Positions 8,324 through 17,625 of a DNA stretch of 64,000 nt are shown in pieces (positions within the stretch are counted from its first letter, which is position 1; every line of letters begins with the position of its first letter). Origin of the DNA: SIG603 sp963621245 (GTDB lineage Bacteria > Bacillota > Clostridia > Oscillospirales > Acutalibacteraceae); assembly GCA_963621245.1 (NCBI GenBank), contig CAVFCW010000002.1:1-64000 (forward strand). The letters run 5' to 3'. Made by a program: the position numbers and the translations under genes. Below the pieces are notes generated by a model that made no database searches, was not told where the DNA came from, and saw only the letters and a program-made list of their open reading frames with translations.

Positions 8324-9523
8324 ATGATTATCAGACCATACTATTTAAATACTTTAAGAATTTATCGGAATGTTCCGCTTGTTAAAATTCTTTCAGGAAT
8401 TCGCCGATGCGGAAAATCGACCATTTTAGATATGCTAAAAGAGGATTTGATTGCTGACGGTATATCAACCGACCATATAATTCAAATACGATATACATCT
8501 GAAGAGTTGGACGACGAAATGACCGCTAAGCAAATGTATCGAAACATAAAAGATAAAATGATAGACGAAGAACGCTACTATCTTCTTCTGGACGAGGTAC
8601 AGGAAGTGAACGGATGGGAAAAAACTGTCAACAGTCTCTTGGAAGATTCTGATACGGATATTTATGTGACCGGATCAAACTCCAAACTGATGTCAAGTGA
8701 AATCTCAACTTATCTGACCGGCAGGTATATTTCTATCCCTGTCTTTACCCTGTCTTTTGCCGAATATTTGGAATTTAAAAAAGAGAGCAACCGAACACCA
8801 AAAGATCTCTTGAACGAGTATATCCGCACCGGAGGTTTTCCCATAGTTGCCCTTGGAAACTTTGACGAGCGCTCTTCTTATCAGATTGTTGAAGGAATTT
8901 ACAATTCTGTAATAACAAGCGACATCACAAGGCGGCATAATATAACAAACTTTGATTTATTTAATCGTGTAGTAAAATACATCGTCGAAAATATCGGCAA
9001 GACCTTTTCCGCAAATGCTATTGTTAAATTCATCAAAAGCGAAGGTCGCTCTCTCTCAGTAGAAACGGTATATAATTATCTGGAGTGGCTTGAAAAAGCT
9101 TTTGTGATATATTGCTGCCAGAGATATGATATGCAAGGCAAGACTGTCCTTAAAACTCAAGAGAAATTCTACCTTGCAGACACTTCTCTCAAATACTGTA
9201 TAATGGGATTCAACCCAAAATCAGTTGCTGCAATGCTTGAAAATATTGTATATTTTGAGCTTCGTCGCAAGGGATACGATGTTTATATAGGCAAAAATGC
9301 CGCCAAAGAGATAGACTTTGTTGCCGTACGACGTGACGAGCGAATCTATGTACAAGTTTGTCGTAATCTTCCCGAACAATCAGATCGAGAAATCAGCAAC
9401 TTACTCGAAATCAAAGATCATTACCCTAAATATGTGGTAACTATGGACGAACTCGCGGCAGGAAATGTCAATGGTGTTAAAATCGTTCATTTAGCAGACT
9501 TCCTGTTACTCGAAAAATATTAG
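8324..9523 (+). CDS. AAA-type ATPase with DUF4143-like C-terminal domain
   Basis: The 399-residue protein carries a Walker A motif GIRRCGKS at residues 25-32, a Walker B strand YYLLLDEVQEV near 86-96 and a conserved YVTGSNSKLM sensor-like segment near 120. The C-terminal half fits the DUF4143 domain, including a nuclease-like ELRRKGYDVYIG...EIDFVA stretch near 320-345. Such proteins are abundant and often multicopy in gut anaerobes. Their function is not established; defence, toxin-like or mobile roles have been proposed. Start is the ATG behind AAGGAGGCG. It stands alone on the plus strand, bracketed by the direct repeats at 8244 and 9546 and closed by the terminator at 9630, which suggests a self-contained insert. 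Confidence 0.85.
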   Translation: MIIRPYYLNTLRIYRNVPLVKILSGIRRCGKSTILDMLKEDLIADGISTDHIIQIRYTSEELDDEMTAKQMYRNIKDKMIDEERYYLLLDEVQEVNGWEKTVNSLLEDSDTDIYVTGSNSKLMSSEISTYLTGRYISIPVFTLSFAEYLEFKKESNRTPKDLLNEYIRTGGFPIVALGNFDERSSYQIVEGIYNSVITSDITRRHNITNFDLFNRVVKYIVENIGKTFSANAIVKFIKSEGRSLSVETVYNYLEWLEKAFVIYCCQRYDMQGKTVLKTQEKFYLADTSLKYCIMGFNPKSVAAMLENIVYFELRRKGYDVYIGKNAAKEIDFVAVRRDERIYVQVCRNLPEQSDREISNLLEIKDHYPKYVVTMDELAAGNVNGVKIVHLADFLLLEKY

Positions 9524-9545
9524 CCCAAAAACTTGTTTAAATCTT

Positions 9546-9574
9546 AAAGTTTTTCGAAAATCTCGGTAAGAACT
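9546..9574 (+). repeat. Direct repeat, right copy, after the ATPase gene
   Basis: Matches 8244-8272 at 28 of 29 positions in the same orientation, 22 nt after the ATPase stop codon. Confidence 0.8.
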
Positions 9575-9629
9575 TTCTGATTTAATCAAGTTTTTTTCAA
9601 TTTATCACTTAAAAACTTTAAAAATCAAA

Positions 9630-9672
9630 AGCCGTCAAGGTTTGATTTATTCGAAAATCAGCCTTGGCGGCT
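9630..9672 (+). terminator. Bidirectional terminator between the ATPase and the flavoprotein operon
   Basis: AGCCGTCAAGG/CCTTGGCGGCT forms an 11-bp stem with an inner TTTGATTT/AAAATCA extension. The plus strand has one G-U pair and ends in CTTTTTAAT. The minus strand has a C-A mismatch at that pair but ends in TTTTGATTTTT. It can therefore end both convergent transcripts. Confidence 0.8.
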
Positions 9673-9676
9673 CTTT

Positions 9677-11263
9677 TTAATATTTCTCTGTTATTTTTTC
9701 GGCAATTTTGATGCCGTCAACGGCAGCCGAAGTTATTCCTCCGGCGTAGCCTGCCCCCTCGCCTGCAGGATAAATTCCCTTAAAGCGTATGCTCTCAAGG
9801 CTCTCGCCTCGAATTATTCTCACGGGGCATGAGCTTCTCGATTCGGGTGCAGTCAAAACTGCGTCGGGAAGATCGTAACCTTTAATTTTTCTCGCAAAAA
9901 GCGGCATTGCCTCTCTTATTGAATCGGTTATAAACTGCGGAAAAAGCTCGTCCAAATCAGCACCAACAACCCCCGGTTTATACGAAGGATTAACAGAACC
10001 GAAAGCATCTGTTTTTCTCTTAAGCATAAAGTCTTCAAGCCTTTGTGCGGGTGCGGAGTAATTCGAACCGCCAAGGGTGAAAGCGGCTTTTTCAAGTTTT
10101 TCCTGAAATTCAAAACCCGCAAAAAGTGGTTTGTCGGCAAAATCCTCGGGGTTAAGCCCAACAAGTATGGCGGCGTTTGAATTTTCATCATCTCGCGCAA
10201 ATCGGCTCATTCCGTTCGTGACGACATGCTCCTTAAAAGAAGTTGCGCCGACAACGGTTCCACCGGGGCACATGCAAAATGAATAAACGCCTCTGCCGTT
10301 TGGCAAATGAACCGCAAGTTTATAATCAGCATTGGGAAGCTTTGAAAAACTGTCGCCGTACTGGGAACGGCTTATAAGCTCCGCCGGATGCTCAATTCTC
10401 ATGCCGACGGCAAAAGGTTTCTTTTCCATAGGAAAGCCGAGACTTTCAATAAGTTTGAATGTGTCTCTTGCGCTGTGTCCGATTGCTATAACAACATCAT
10501 CGGTATCGATGAACGTTTTTTCACCGCTCTTTAAATCAAGCAGTTCCGCACCGACAACTTTGTCTTGCTTTATATTAAGTCCGACAAGTTTGGTGTTAAA
10601 TCTCACTTCACCGCCCAAAGATATTATTCTTTTTCTGATGTTACTGACCGTTTTCGGAAGCTTGTCCGTTCCGATGTGCGGCTTTGCCTCGTAGAGTATC
10701 TCCTCGGGTGCGCCGTACTTAACAAAAGTCTCGAGAACCGCTCTGATTCTCGGATCTTTTATTCCCGTGTTTAGTTTACCGTCGGAAAAAGTGCCTGCTC
10801 CGCCCTCTCCGAACTGAATGTTGGAATTTTCGTCAAGCTTTCTGTTTTGCCAGAAATTGCCGACGGATTTTTCACGCTCCTCGACGCATTCGCCACGCTC
10901 GACAACTATCGGACGTGCCCCCGCCTCAGCCAAAATAAGTGCGCAGAACATTCCCGCGGGGCCAAATCCGACCACAAGCGGCCGCTTCGGAAAGCTTTTC
11001 TTTTGCGGCATAACGTAATGCGGAATATTTGATACGGTAAGCTTGGAATTTTTCTTTAAAAGCTTGCTTTCGTTCACATTTACCTCGACATCGAGCGTGA
11101 GAACATAACAGATATTCCCTTTGTCCCTTGCGTCAACCGACTTTTTAAATATATGCACCGCCTTGACCGAAGATTTATCGAGCTTCAGCTTTTGGCACGC
11201 AACTTTAAATAAGCTCCCCTCGGTGTAATCGAGGGGAAGCTTAACATTATTTATTCTTATCAT
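9677..11263 (-). CDS. FAD-dependent dehydrogenase, COG2509 type
   Basis: A 528-residue flavoprotein of the uncharacterised COG2509 family. After an N-terminal region of about 90 residues comes the dinucleotide-binding motif VVGFGPAGMFCALILAEAGA, then VVERG for the ribose contact, a long FAD domain (IQFGEGGAGTFSDGKLNTG) and the C-terminal GEGAGYAGGITSAAVDGI signature that closes over FAD. Physiological substrate and partner are not known. The first 17 nt overlap the end of the neighbouring HI0933-like gene, so the two flavoproteins are translationally coupled. It is last in a four-gene operon and ends at the bidirectional terminator. Confidence 0.9.
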   Translation of the reverse strand: MIRINNVKLPLDYTEGSLFKVACQKLKLDKSSVKAVHIFKKSVDARDKGNICYVLTLDVEVNVNESKLLKKNSKLTVSNIPHYVMPQKKSFPKRPLVVGFGPAGMFCALILAEAGARPIVVERGECVEEREKSVGNFWQNRKLDENSNIQFGEGGAGTFSDGKLNTGIKDPRIRAVLETFVKYGAPEEILYEAKPHIGTDKLPKTVSNIRKRIISLGGEVRFNTKLVGLNIKQDKVVGAELLDLKSGEKTFIDTDDVVIAIGHSARDTFKLIESLGFPMEKKPFAVGMRIEHPAELISRSQYGDSFSKLPNADYKLAVHLPNGRGVYSFCMCPGGTVVGATSFKEHVVTNGMSRFARDDENSNAAILVGLNPEDFADKPLFAGFEFQEKLEKAAFTLGGSNYSAPAQRLEDFMLKRKTDAFGSVNPSYKPGVVGADLDELFPQFITDSIREAMPLFARKIKGYDLPDAVLTAPESRSSCPVRIIRGESLESIRFKGIYPAGEGAGYAGGITSAAVDGIKIAEKITEKY

Positions 11264-12503
11264 TTTTACCTAATTTATCACAAATTGCCTCTGCCGAGCA
11301 AATGCCCGTCATCCAAGCAAAATTCAGATTGTAGCCGCCGCAATCTCCGTGAACGTTCAGAATTTCTCCGCAAAGATAAAGGTTTTTGCACTTGAGAGAT
11401 TCCATGGTTCGCAAATTAACCTCATTAAGCGGAACACCGCCGGCAGTAACCTGAGCGTCGTCAAAACTCTTTAATCCCGAAACGGGGAGTGTAAGTCCCT
11501 TAATCATGGATGCAAGGCTGAAAATACTCTTTTCGGAAAGCTTAGAAAGCTTATCGTTCAAATTTAAACCGGATTTTTGCAGAATTGCAAATCCGATTTT
11601 ATTATTCAAAATTCCGTCAAACAGCGAAGAAATCGGAAGCTGCTTGTTGAGACGAGCCGTTCGGCTGATTATATCGGCACATTCGGAAAACGGATAGTCG
11701 GGCATAAAATCGATTTTAACAGATAGATTATTTTTAGCTTTAGGGTTTTCGGAATAATACTCTGCGACAAAAACCGAGAGATTGAAAATACAAATTCCCG
11801 AAATTGCCTTATCGGTAATTTGAAGCTCCCCCACCTCGGATTTTATCGGCTTTTTTCCGCACATCAAAGTGACCTCGGCTCTTGACCTCACGCCCGACAG
11901 CTTTTTTAGAAAAGCATCCTCGCATCTCATCGGTACGAGTGACGGATACAAGTTTGTCACACTGTTGCCCAAAGACTCACAAAGCTTGTAGCAATTCTTT
12001 GAAGCGGATAATTTGGGAGAAGCCGCACCGCCGCCGGCAATTACAAGAATTCTTGTTTGAAGCATCTCGCCGCTTTCAAGCTTTAACTCAAAGGAGTTTT
12101 TTACCTTTTTTACAGCTGAAACCGCCGACTCGTATTTAATATCGCAGTCGATGCTGTTCATCAAAACACTTAAAACAGAGGTTGCCTGTTTGCTGTAAGG
12201 ATAAACCCTTCCCTCGCTGTCGGCACTCGTGAGAAGTCCCAAATCCTCGAAAAAGCTTACAGCTTTGGGAGAATATTCTTCGAGAAAAGGTTTAAGTGCC
12301 ATACTGTCCCCGTGATAGTGATCAAGCGACACATTTTCGTTGTTCAGGTTGCATCTGCCGTTGCCCGTTGCCAAAAGCTTGCGTCCCGCCTTTTTGTTGG
12401 CGTCGACAATCAGCATGTTAGGCTTAGATTTGGTTTTTTTGCAAATCCGAGCCGCACACGCAAGGCCCGATGCACCCGCACCGATTATGATAATATCGTA
12501 CAT
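11247..12503 (-). CDS. HI0933/YhiN-like flavoprotein (COG2081)
   Basis: A 418-residue FAD-binding protein beginning MYDIIIIGAGASGLACAARI, with KAGRKLLATGNGRCNLNN following as the family hallmark and TAGGVPLNEV plus GGYNLNFAWMTG at the C-terminus. Family members are annotated as aminoacetone oxidase-like or NAD(P)/FAD oxidoreductases, without a proven role here. A longer frame runs 45 codons upstream, but ATG 12503 starts exactly at the Rossmann motif and overlaps the stop of the preceding gene as TGATG. Its last 17 nt overlap the downstream COG2509 gene. The pairing of COG2081 and COG2509 proteins suggests linked redox function (inference). Confidence 0.9.
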   Translation of the reverse strand: MYDIIIIGAGASGLACAARICKKTKSKPNMLIVDANKKAGRKLLATGNGRCNLNNENVSLDHYHGDSMALKPFLEEYSPKAVSFFEDLGLLTSADSEGRVYPYSKQATSVLSVLMNSIDCDIKYESAVSAVKKVKNSFELKLESGEMLQTRILVIAGGGAASPKLSASKNCYKLCESLGNSVTNLYPSLVPMRCEDAFLKKLSGVRSRAEVTLMCGKKPIKSEVGELQITDKAISGICIFNLSVFVAEYYSENPKAKNNLSVKIDFMPDYPFSECADIISRTARLNKQLPISSLFDGILNNKIGFAILQKSGLNLNDKLSKLSEKSIFSLASMIKGLTLPVSGLKSFDDAQVTAGGVPLNEVNLRTMESLKCKNLYLCGEILNVHGDCGGYNLNFAWMTGICSAEAICDKLGKNDKNK

Positions 12504-12988
12504 CAGAAAATAAGTCCGAGTGCGCCATAAGAAACAAGGAGCATAATTACATCGGCAATCAATGAGCCGAGTGCAATGGAGAGCATGGAGTATTTGAAGT
12601 CCATCTTGAGAACAGATGCAACGAGTGCGCCTGTCCAAGCGCCTGTTCCGGGAAGCGGAATCGCGACGAAGAGCATAAGTCCGAACATCTCGTACTTCTG
12701 AATTTTAGCCTTGTTTTTCTCAACCTTTTTATTAAGAAAATCGACAAATCCCGAAAATCTTGTCTTTTCGAGCCACTTCATTATTCTCTCGATAAAGAGA
12801 AGAATGAAAGGAATCGGAAGAAGCGTTCCGATAAGGCAGATTATAGAAGCGTTAATCATCGGCACGGAAAGTGCTTTTGCCGCAAGAACGCCGCCACGAA
12901 GCTCAATTGTAGGAATGAGCGAAAGAATGAAAATCGTGAGCCAAGACGGAATCGTGTTTCCAAAAAGGTTTATAAGAAAGTTTGCCAT
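12503..12988 (-). CDS. Small integral membrane exporter, COG2426 family
   Basis: This 161-residue hydrophobic protein belongs to the family labelled small multidrug export protein (COG2426). It has about four to five membrane segments, the conserved IPTIELRGG near residues 26-34 and the re-entrant-looking AIPLPGTGAWTGAL near 110-122. Transport function is inferred from the family name and not proven. GAGAAGGGAAA precedes the ATG. The start overlaps the 3' end of the zinc-ribbon gene by 19 nt and the stop overlaps the next start by one base, so expression is coupled within the operon. Confidence 0.8.
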   Translation of the reverse strand: MANFLINLFGNTIPSWLTIFILSLIPTIELRGGVLAAKALSVPMINASIICLIGTLLPIPFILLFIERIMKWLEKTRFSGFVDFLNKKVEKNKAKIQKYEMFGLMLFVAIPLPGTGAWTGALVASVLKMDFKYSMLSIALGSLIADVIMLLVSYGALGLIF

Positions 12989-13500
12989 AATAAATTTCCC
13001 TTCTCAAATAAATTGTATATCATCGCAGATTTATTACCGCGAAAAAGATGAACCAAACCGTTTGCAACGTAATCGGAAGCAAAAACGACAAGCGACACAA
13101 GTATCATAAACACGAGAATAGCGATAACATCGAGTGCAAGTCTCTTACCCCTCGGCATAGTGTCGGGAATCGGTTCTTCTTTTTCCTCGTCCTCATACTT
13201 GCTTAAAACAGCGTTAGCCGCATTGATATCACCGTATTCGACATAGATATTCTGATCGTCCTTTAGCGTTCTTGCATCAAAAGGGCTTTGTGCGATACCG
13301 AGGTCAAAATTCTCGAGAGTGTGCTTTATGCCGTTATCCTCAAGAAGCGCATCGATATCTTCTGCCTCGTATTTGTGGCAGGTCATCAGATAAATGAGGT
13401 CATTATCCTGTACGGGCCTCAGCCCCCTTGAACGCTTGCAATTGGAACAGCTTGTTCTGTTGTCCTCGGTAAGGTGTCTGCATTTTTTGCAATATTGCAT
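12970..13500 (-). CDS. Zinc-ribbon membrane protein with DUF2007-like domain
   Basis: A 176-residue protein whose function I cannot name. It opens with a four-cysteine zinc ribbon (CKKCRHL...SCSNCKR, residues 4-22). A central region (LIYLMTCHKYEAEDIDALLEDNGI) resembles DUF2007/putative signal-transducing proteins. One transmembrane helix (ALDVIAILVFMILVSLVVFA) and a short tail follow. Start is ATG 13500, 8 nt after AAAGGA; a GTG two codons earlier is less well placed. It heads the four-gene flavoprotein operon, just downstream of the leuS terminator. Confidence 0.7.
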   Translation of the reverse strand: MQYCKKCRHLTEDNRTSCSNCKRSRGLRPVQDNDLIYLMTCHKYEAEDIDALLEDNGIKHTLENFDLGIAQSPFDARTLKDDQNIYVEYGDINAANAVLSKYEDEEKEEPIPDTMPRGKRLALDVIAILVFMILVSLVVFASDYVANGLVHLFRGNKSAMIYNLFEKGNLLWQTFL

Positions 13501-13586
13501 CTTCACATTCCTTTCATAAGTTTAGAGAGCATAACTTTTTTAACTTCAGTATAATAACACAAAAAAGACGGGATTTCCATAAAAAA

Positions 13587-13610
13587 CAGGCAGTTCCTAG
13601 AAACTGCCTG
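13587..13610 (-). terminator. Intrinsic terminator after leuS
   Basis: CAGGCAGTT/AACTGCCTG, a 9-bp perfect stem, followed on the minus strand by six T. It ends the long trmH-like-to-leuS gene block. Confidence 0.9.
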
Positions 13611-13637
13611 AAAATTTACTTTTTTTTAACATTTATA

Positions 13638-16049
13638 TTACTTTGCAACGATGTTGACAAGCTTACCCGGAACATAAATTTCCTTGATAATGTTCTTGCC
13701 GGCAATCTCGGAAGCAACTTTCTCTTCTTCCTTAGCCATAGTGAGAACAGCTTCCTTCTCTGCGTTTACGGGAATGACAAGCTTAGACTTGATTTTTCCG
13801 TTGACCTGAAGAACAATCTCGACTGTCGAATCGACGCACTTGTTCTCGTCATAGCTCGGCCAAGCCTGTTCGCAAACAAGGCCCTCTCCGAGTTTATTCT
13901 CTGACCAAACTTCCTCTGTGATGTGCGGAGCAAAGATATTGAGGAGAATCGTGTATGTTGCAAGCTCTTTTCTTGTAATTGAGCCCTTAGCGGTAATCTC
14001 GTTGATAAGAGCCATCAATGTGGCAATAGCTGTGTTGAACTTGAGGTTCTCGCAGTCATCGTTTACCTTCTTGATTGCCTTGTGGAAAGAGGACTCAAGC
14101 TCGGAGCTGTACTCGTCACCGTCAACGAGGATTTCCTGAAGGTTCCAGTAACGGTCTACAAGTCTGCGGCAGCCCTTGATTCCGCTTGTGCTCCAAGGAG
14201 CGGCTTTCTCAAAGTCGCCGATGAACATCTCGTAAAGACGAAGTGTGTCTGCACCGTAAAGATCAACCATCTCATCGGGGTTGACAACGTTTCCTCTGGA
14301 CTTTGACATCTTCTGTCCGTCCTCACCGAGAATCATGCCGTGGCTTGTTCTCTTCATGTAAGGCTCTTTTGTCGGAACCTCGCCGATATCATAGAGGAAC
14401 TTATGCCAGAAACGGCTGTAAAGAAGGTGAAGCGTGGTGTGCTCCATGCCGCCATTGTACCAGTTTACAGGAGACCAGTACTTGAGTGCATCCTTTGAAG
14501 CGAATGCGTCTTCGTTGTGAGGATCCATGTAACGGAGGAAGTACCAAGAAGAACCTGCCCACTGAGGCATGGTGTCTGTCTCTCTCTTTGCGGGGCCGCC
14601 GCAACAAGGACACGTTGTGTTAACCCAATCTGTCATAGCGGCAAGCGGAGACTCACCGTTATCTGTCGGCTCGTAAGAATCAACCATCGGAAGAACAAGC
14701 GGAAGCTCTTTCTCGTCAATCGGAACATAACCGCACTTGTCACAAATAACGATCGGAATAGGCTCGCCCCAATATCTCTGGCGTGAGAAAACCCAGTCTC
14801 TGAGCTTGTAGTTAACCTTGGACTTGCCGATGCCCTTCTCCTCGAGATACTTCTTAATCTCCTTTTTAGCCTCTTCGACAGAAAGACCGTCAAGGAAACC
14901 GGAGTTTACCATGATACCTGTTGCGCAGTCTGTGAATGCCTCTTTGTTGACATCCTCGCCGCCCTTAACAACCTCGATAATCGGAAGGCCGAATTTCTTT
15001 GCGAACTCCCAGTCACGCGTGTCGTGAGCCGGAACAGCCATAATTGCGCCCGTTCCGTAAGAAACGAGAACATAGTCTGAGATAAAGATCGGAATCTCCG
15101 TTCCCGTGAGCGGATTAATTGCCTTTACGCCGTCAAGCTTAACGCCCGTCTTGTCCTTTGCAACCTCTGTACGCTCGAAATCGGATTTCTTTGCAGCCTC
15201 TGCCTGATAAGCTCTGATTTCATTGATGTTTGCAAGCTTGTCAGCCCACTTATCGATATACGGATGCTCAGGAGAAATAACCATATATGTTGCGCCGAAA
15301 AGAGTATCGGGTCTTGTTGTATAAACAGTTAATGTATCGCCCTCAGTTGTCTTGAAGTCAACCTCTGCGCCCTCGCTTCTGCCAATCCAGTTCTTCTGCT
15401 GAGCCTTAACTCTCTCCGGATAGTCGACCAAATCGAGATCATCAATGAGTTTCTGAGCGTACTCTGTGATTTTGAGCATCCACTGAGACTTAACCTTGTG
15501 AACAACCTCGCTGCCGCATCTCTCGCAAACGCCGTTTACAACCTCTTCGTTTGCAAGAACGCACTTACAAGAAGTACACCAGTTAACATTCATTTCCTTC
15601 TTGTAAGCAAGACCGTGCTTGAAAAGCTGAAGGAAAATCCACTGAGTCCACTTGTAATACTTGGGGTCTGTTGTGTTTATCTCACGGCTCCAGTCAAAGG
15701 AAATACCGAGTGACTGAATCTGCTTTTTGAATCTTGCAACGTTGTTTGCTGTAACAATTGACGGATGAATATGGTTTTTGATAGCGTAATTCTCTGTCGG
15801 AAGTCCGAATGCGTCCCATCCGATCGGATAGAGAACATTATAGTTCTGCATTCTTCTCTTTCTTGCGATAACGTCAAGAGCGGTGTACGGTCTTGGGTGA
15901 CCTACGTGAAGTCCCTGACCCGACGGATACGGGAACTCGATAAGAGCATAAAATTTTTCCTTGTCTGAGGATTCCTCGGCATGGAAAACGCCCTTTTCTT
16001 CCCATACCTTTTGCCACTTAGGCTCAACAACCTTATGGTTATACTTCAA
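13638..16049 (-). CDS. leuS: Leucyl-tRNA synthetase
   Basis: An 803-residue class I aminoacyl-tRNA synthetase charging tRNA-Leu. The ATP site motif appears as HVGHPRPYTA near residue 50 and as GQKMSKSRGN near 590. The editing domain includes TTRPDTLFGATYMV near 250. Two zinc-type cysteine sets are visible (CTSCKCVL...CERCG and CDKCGY...CPCCGGP). The start appears to be TTG at 16049: the reading MKYNHKVVEPKWQKVWEE matches the family N-terminus, AAAGGA stands about 10 nt upstream, and no in-frame ATG fits. No T-box leader precedes it, so it depends on upstream genes of the block for transcription. Confidence 0.96.
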   Translation of the reverse strand: MKYNHKVVEPKWQKVWEEKGVFHAEESSDKEKFYALIEFPYPSGQGLHVGHPRPYTALDVIARKRRMQNYNVLYPIGWDAFGLPTENYAIKNHIHPSIVTANNVARFKKQIQSLGISFDWSREINTTDPKYYKWTQWIFLQLFKHGLAYKKEMNVNWCTSCKCVLANEEVVNGVCERCGSEVVHKVKSQWMLKITEYAQKLIDDLDLVDYPERVKAQQKNWIGRSEGAEVDFKTTEGDTLTVYTTRPDTLFGATYMVISPEHPYIDKWADKLANINEIRAYQAEAAKKSDFERTEVAKDKTGVKLDGVKAINPLTGTEIPIFISDYVLVSYGTGAIMAVPAHDTRDWEFAKKFGLPIIEVVKGGEDVNKEAFTDCATGIMVNSGFLDGLSVEEAKKEIKKYLEEKGIGKSKVNYKLRDWVFSRQRYWGEPIPIVICDKCGYVPIDEKELPLVLPMVDSYEPTDNGESPLAAMTDWVNTTCPCCGGPAKRETDTMPQWAGSSWYFLRYMDPHNEDAFASKDALKYWSPVNWYNGGMEHTTLHLLYSRFWHKFLYDIGEVPTKEPYMKRTSHGMILGEDGQKMSKSRGNVVNPDEMVDLYGADTLRLYEMFIGDFEKAAPWSTSGIKGCRRLVDRYWNLQEILVDGDEYSSELESSFHKAIKKVNDDCENLKFNTAIATLMALINEITAKGSITRKELATYTILLNIFAPHITEEVWSENKLGEGLVCEQAWPSYDENKCVDSTVEIVLQVNGKIKSKLVIPVNAEKEAVLTMAKEEEKVASEIAGKNIIKEIYVPGKLVNIVAK

Positions 16050-16072
16050 TTTACTTCATTCCTTTCAGAGAA

Positions 16073-16426
16073 TTATTCTGTTTTATAATCAATCTCTATC
16101 TCAACTCCGTCGTTCCAGAGGTGGTCAAGATCATAATAATCACGTGCTTCTGTTGTGAAAACATGAACCAAAACGGTTCCGTAATCAAGCAAAATCCAGC
16201 CGTTTGAGCGATAGCCCTCGACTGCATAAGGGGGAACTCCCTCAGCCTTTAATTTCTCCTCAACGTTGTCGGCAAGAGCCTGAACCTGAGTGGAGCTTGT
16301 GCCGCTTGCCACAACAAAGTAATCGCAAAGAGAAGAAATCTCCTCGATTTTAATCACCTTGATGTTCTGCGCTTTTTTACTGTCGAGCATCAATGCGGCT
16401 TTTGTTGCAATTTCAATAGGTGTCAT
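16073..16426 (-). CDS. rsfS: Ribosome silencing factor RsfS
   Basis: A 117-residue DUF143/Iojap-family protein. Members bind ribosomal protein L14 and block joining of the subunits in starvation. The family core is visible as SLCDYFVVASGTSSTQVQALAD (seen in two parts), GYRSNGWILLDYG and VHVFTTEARDYYDLDHLW. The ATG overlaps the yqeK stop as ATGA, so translation is coupled. The nadD-yqeK-rsfS order is standard in Firmicutes. Confidence 0.95.
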   Translation of the reverse strand: MTPIEIATKAALMLDSKKAQNIKVIKIEEISSLCDYFVVASGTSSTQVQALADNVEEKLKAEGVPPYAVEGYRSNGWILLDYGTVLVHVFTTEARDYYDLDHLWNDGVEIEIDYKTE

Positions 16427-17007
16427 ATATACTTTCCTCTCATTACGCTTAAAACAGCGTCGTTGTATGCGTCGAATGTGTCCGAGACTATAGCCTTTCC
16501 GTTTTCGGCAAGCTCGCTTATCGTAAAGGATAATCCCTCGATTATAGCCTTGTCAAGGCTTTCCTTTGCGATAGTTCTCATTTTATCCACACCCTTGTAG
16601 TCACGGTCGTCGGAAATAAAATCAGCCACAAAAACAATTTTTTCCATGAGCGTCATGTCCTTTTTTCCGCTTGTGTGCCATCTTATAGGGTCAACTATGT
16701 CGGGATCATCGATATTGAGTTCGTTCTTAACATATGCCGCACCGCTTATCTGATGCCACAAATTGGGAGTGACCGCCTCAATATCGTTTAGTATTATACC
16801 AAAGCGATCCATAATTTTCAACTGTTCATCCTTTGGGGTATCCTTGAGGATATCGTGAAGGATTCCGGCGATTTCAGCTTTATCTGGATCGGCTCCGTAT
16901 TTCTTCGCCAAACGCTTAGCCGCCTTTGCCACCTCACACGAGTGGTGGTATCTCTTATCGGATAAATGCGGCTTGATTATTTTCTGATATTCCTTAACGC
17001 TAAGCAA
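16423..17007 (-). CDS. yqeK: HD-domain Ap4A hydrolase, YqeK family
   Basis: A 194-residue HD-superfamily protein. Family members hydrolyse diadenosine tetraphosphate to two ADP. Metal ligands are visible as RYHHSCEVA (His near residue 24), GILHDILKD (HD pair near residue 52), and the later IRWHTSG and VFVADFISDDR. The start is most likely TTG at 17007, with GAGGTG 5 nt upstream; the reading begins MLSVKEYQKIIKPHL. The stop overlaps the rsfS start. Confidence 0.9.
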   Translation of the reverse strand: MLSVKEYQKIIKPHLSDKRYHHSCEVAKAAKRLAKKYGADPDKAEIAGILHDILKDTPKDEQLKIMDRFGIILNDIEAVTPNLWHQISGAAYVKNELNIDDPDIVDPIRWHTSGKKDMTLMEKIVFVADFISDDRDYKGVDKMRTIAKESLDKAIIEGLSFTISELAENGKAIVSDTFDAYNDAVLSVMRGKYI

Positions 17008-17016
17008 GCTTTCACC

Positions 17017-17625
17017 TCAAATGTACAAAGAATTTTTTTCGATATAATCGGCTACTTTTTGGGGAACAATCTGTCTGAAATGTTCGTCTCGGTTTTTAAC
17101 GGAATTTCTTACCTCGGTGGATGAAATCTGCATGCACGGAATGTTCACAAGCTCAAATTTCGCAAAAGGAAATTTCTCTTTGAGATATGAAGCGTGCTCA
17201 CACATTTTTTCGTAGCCCTCAGGCGTTCTCGGAATACCGCAAATAACTGCCCTTTTAAGGATCTCGTCGCCCTTATACCACTTATCGACCGTCAAAAACA
17301 TATCCTCGCCCATCATAAGATAAAATTCATCCGTGGGATAAATTTCTCTTAACTGTATAAGCGTATCGATCGTAAAGCTTTTGTTTTCACGCTTAAGCTC
17401 GATATCCGAAATTTCGGCATTCACAAAGCTGTCTTCTAAAGCAAGCCTTATCATCTCTATTCGCTTGTCTGCGGTTATCAGATTTTCGGCTTCCTTGTGC
17501 GGCGGCTGTTTTGTCGGAATTATCAGCACCTTGTCAAAATTTAGTTTTGAGCAAAAAGCCTCAAGTATTCTGACATGTGCCGAATGAATCGGATTGAACG
17601 TTCCTCCGTAAATTCCTATTTTCAT
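17017..17625 (-). CDS. nadD: Nicotinate-nucleotide adenylyltransferase
   Basis: A 202-residue nucleotidyltransferase that makes nicotinate adenine dinucleotide from nicotinate mononucleotide and ATP, a late step of NAD synthesis. The N-terminal GGTFNPIHSAHV carries the (H/T)xGH-type ATP motif, and IPCMQISSTEVR near the C-terminus is the ISSTxIR signature. The length is normal. Its ATG overlaps the yhbY stop as TAATG. Confidence 0.96.
   Translation of the reverse strand: MKIGIYGGTFNPIHSAHVRILEAFCSKLNFDKVLIIPTKQPPHKEAENLITADKRIEMIRLALEDSFVNAEISDIELKRENKSFTIDTLIQLREIYPTDEFYLMMGEDMFLTVDKWYKGDEILKRAVICGIPRTPEGYEKMCEHASYLKEKFPFAKFELVNIPCMQISSTEVRNSVKNRDEHFRQIVPQKVADYIEKNSLYI

Noticed and set aside
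16050..16072. T-box leader for leuS
   Set aside because: Only 23 nt separate rsfS from leuS, far too short for a T-box.
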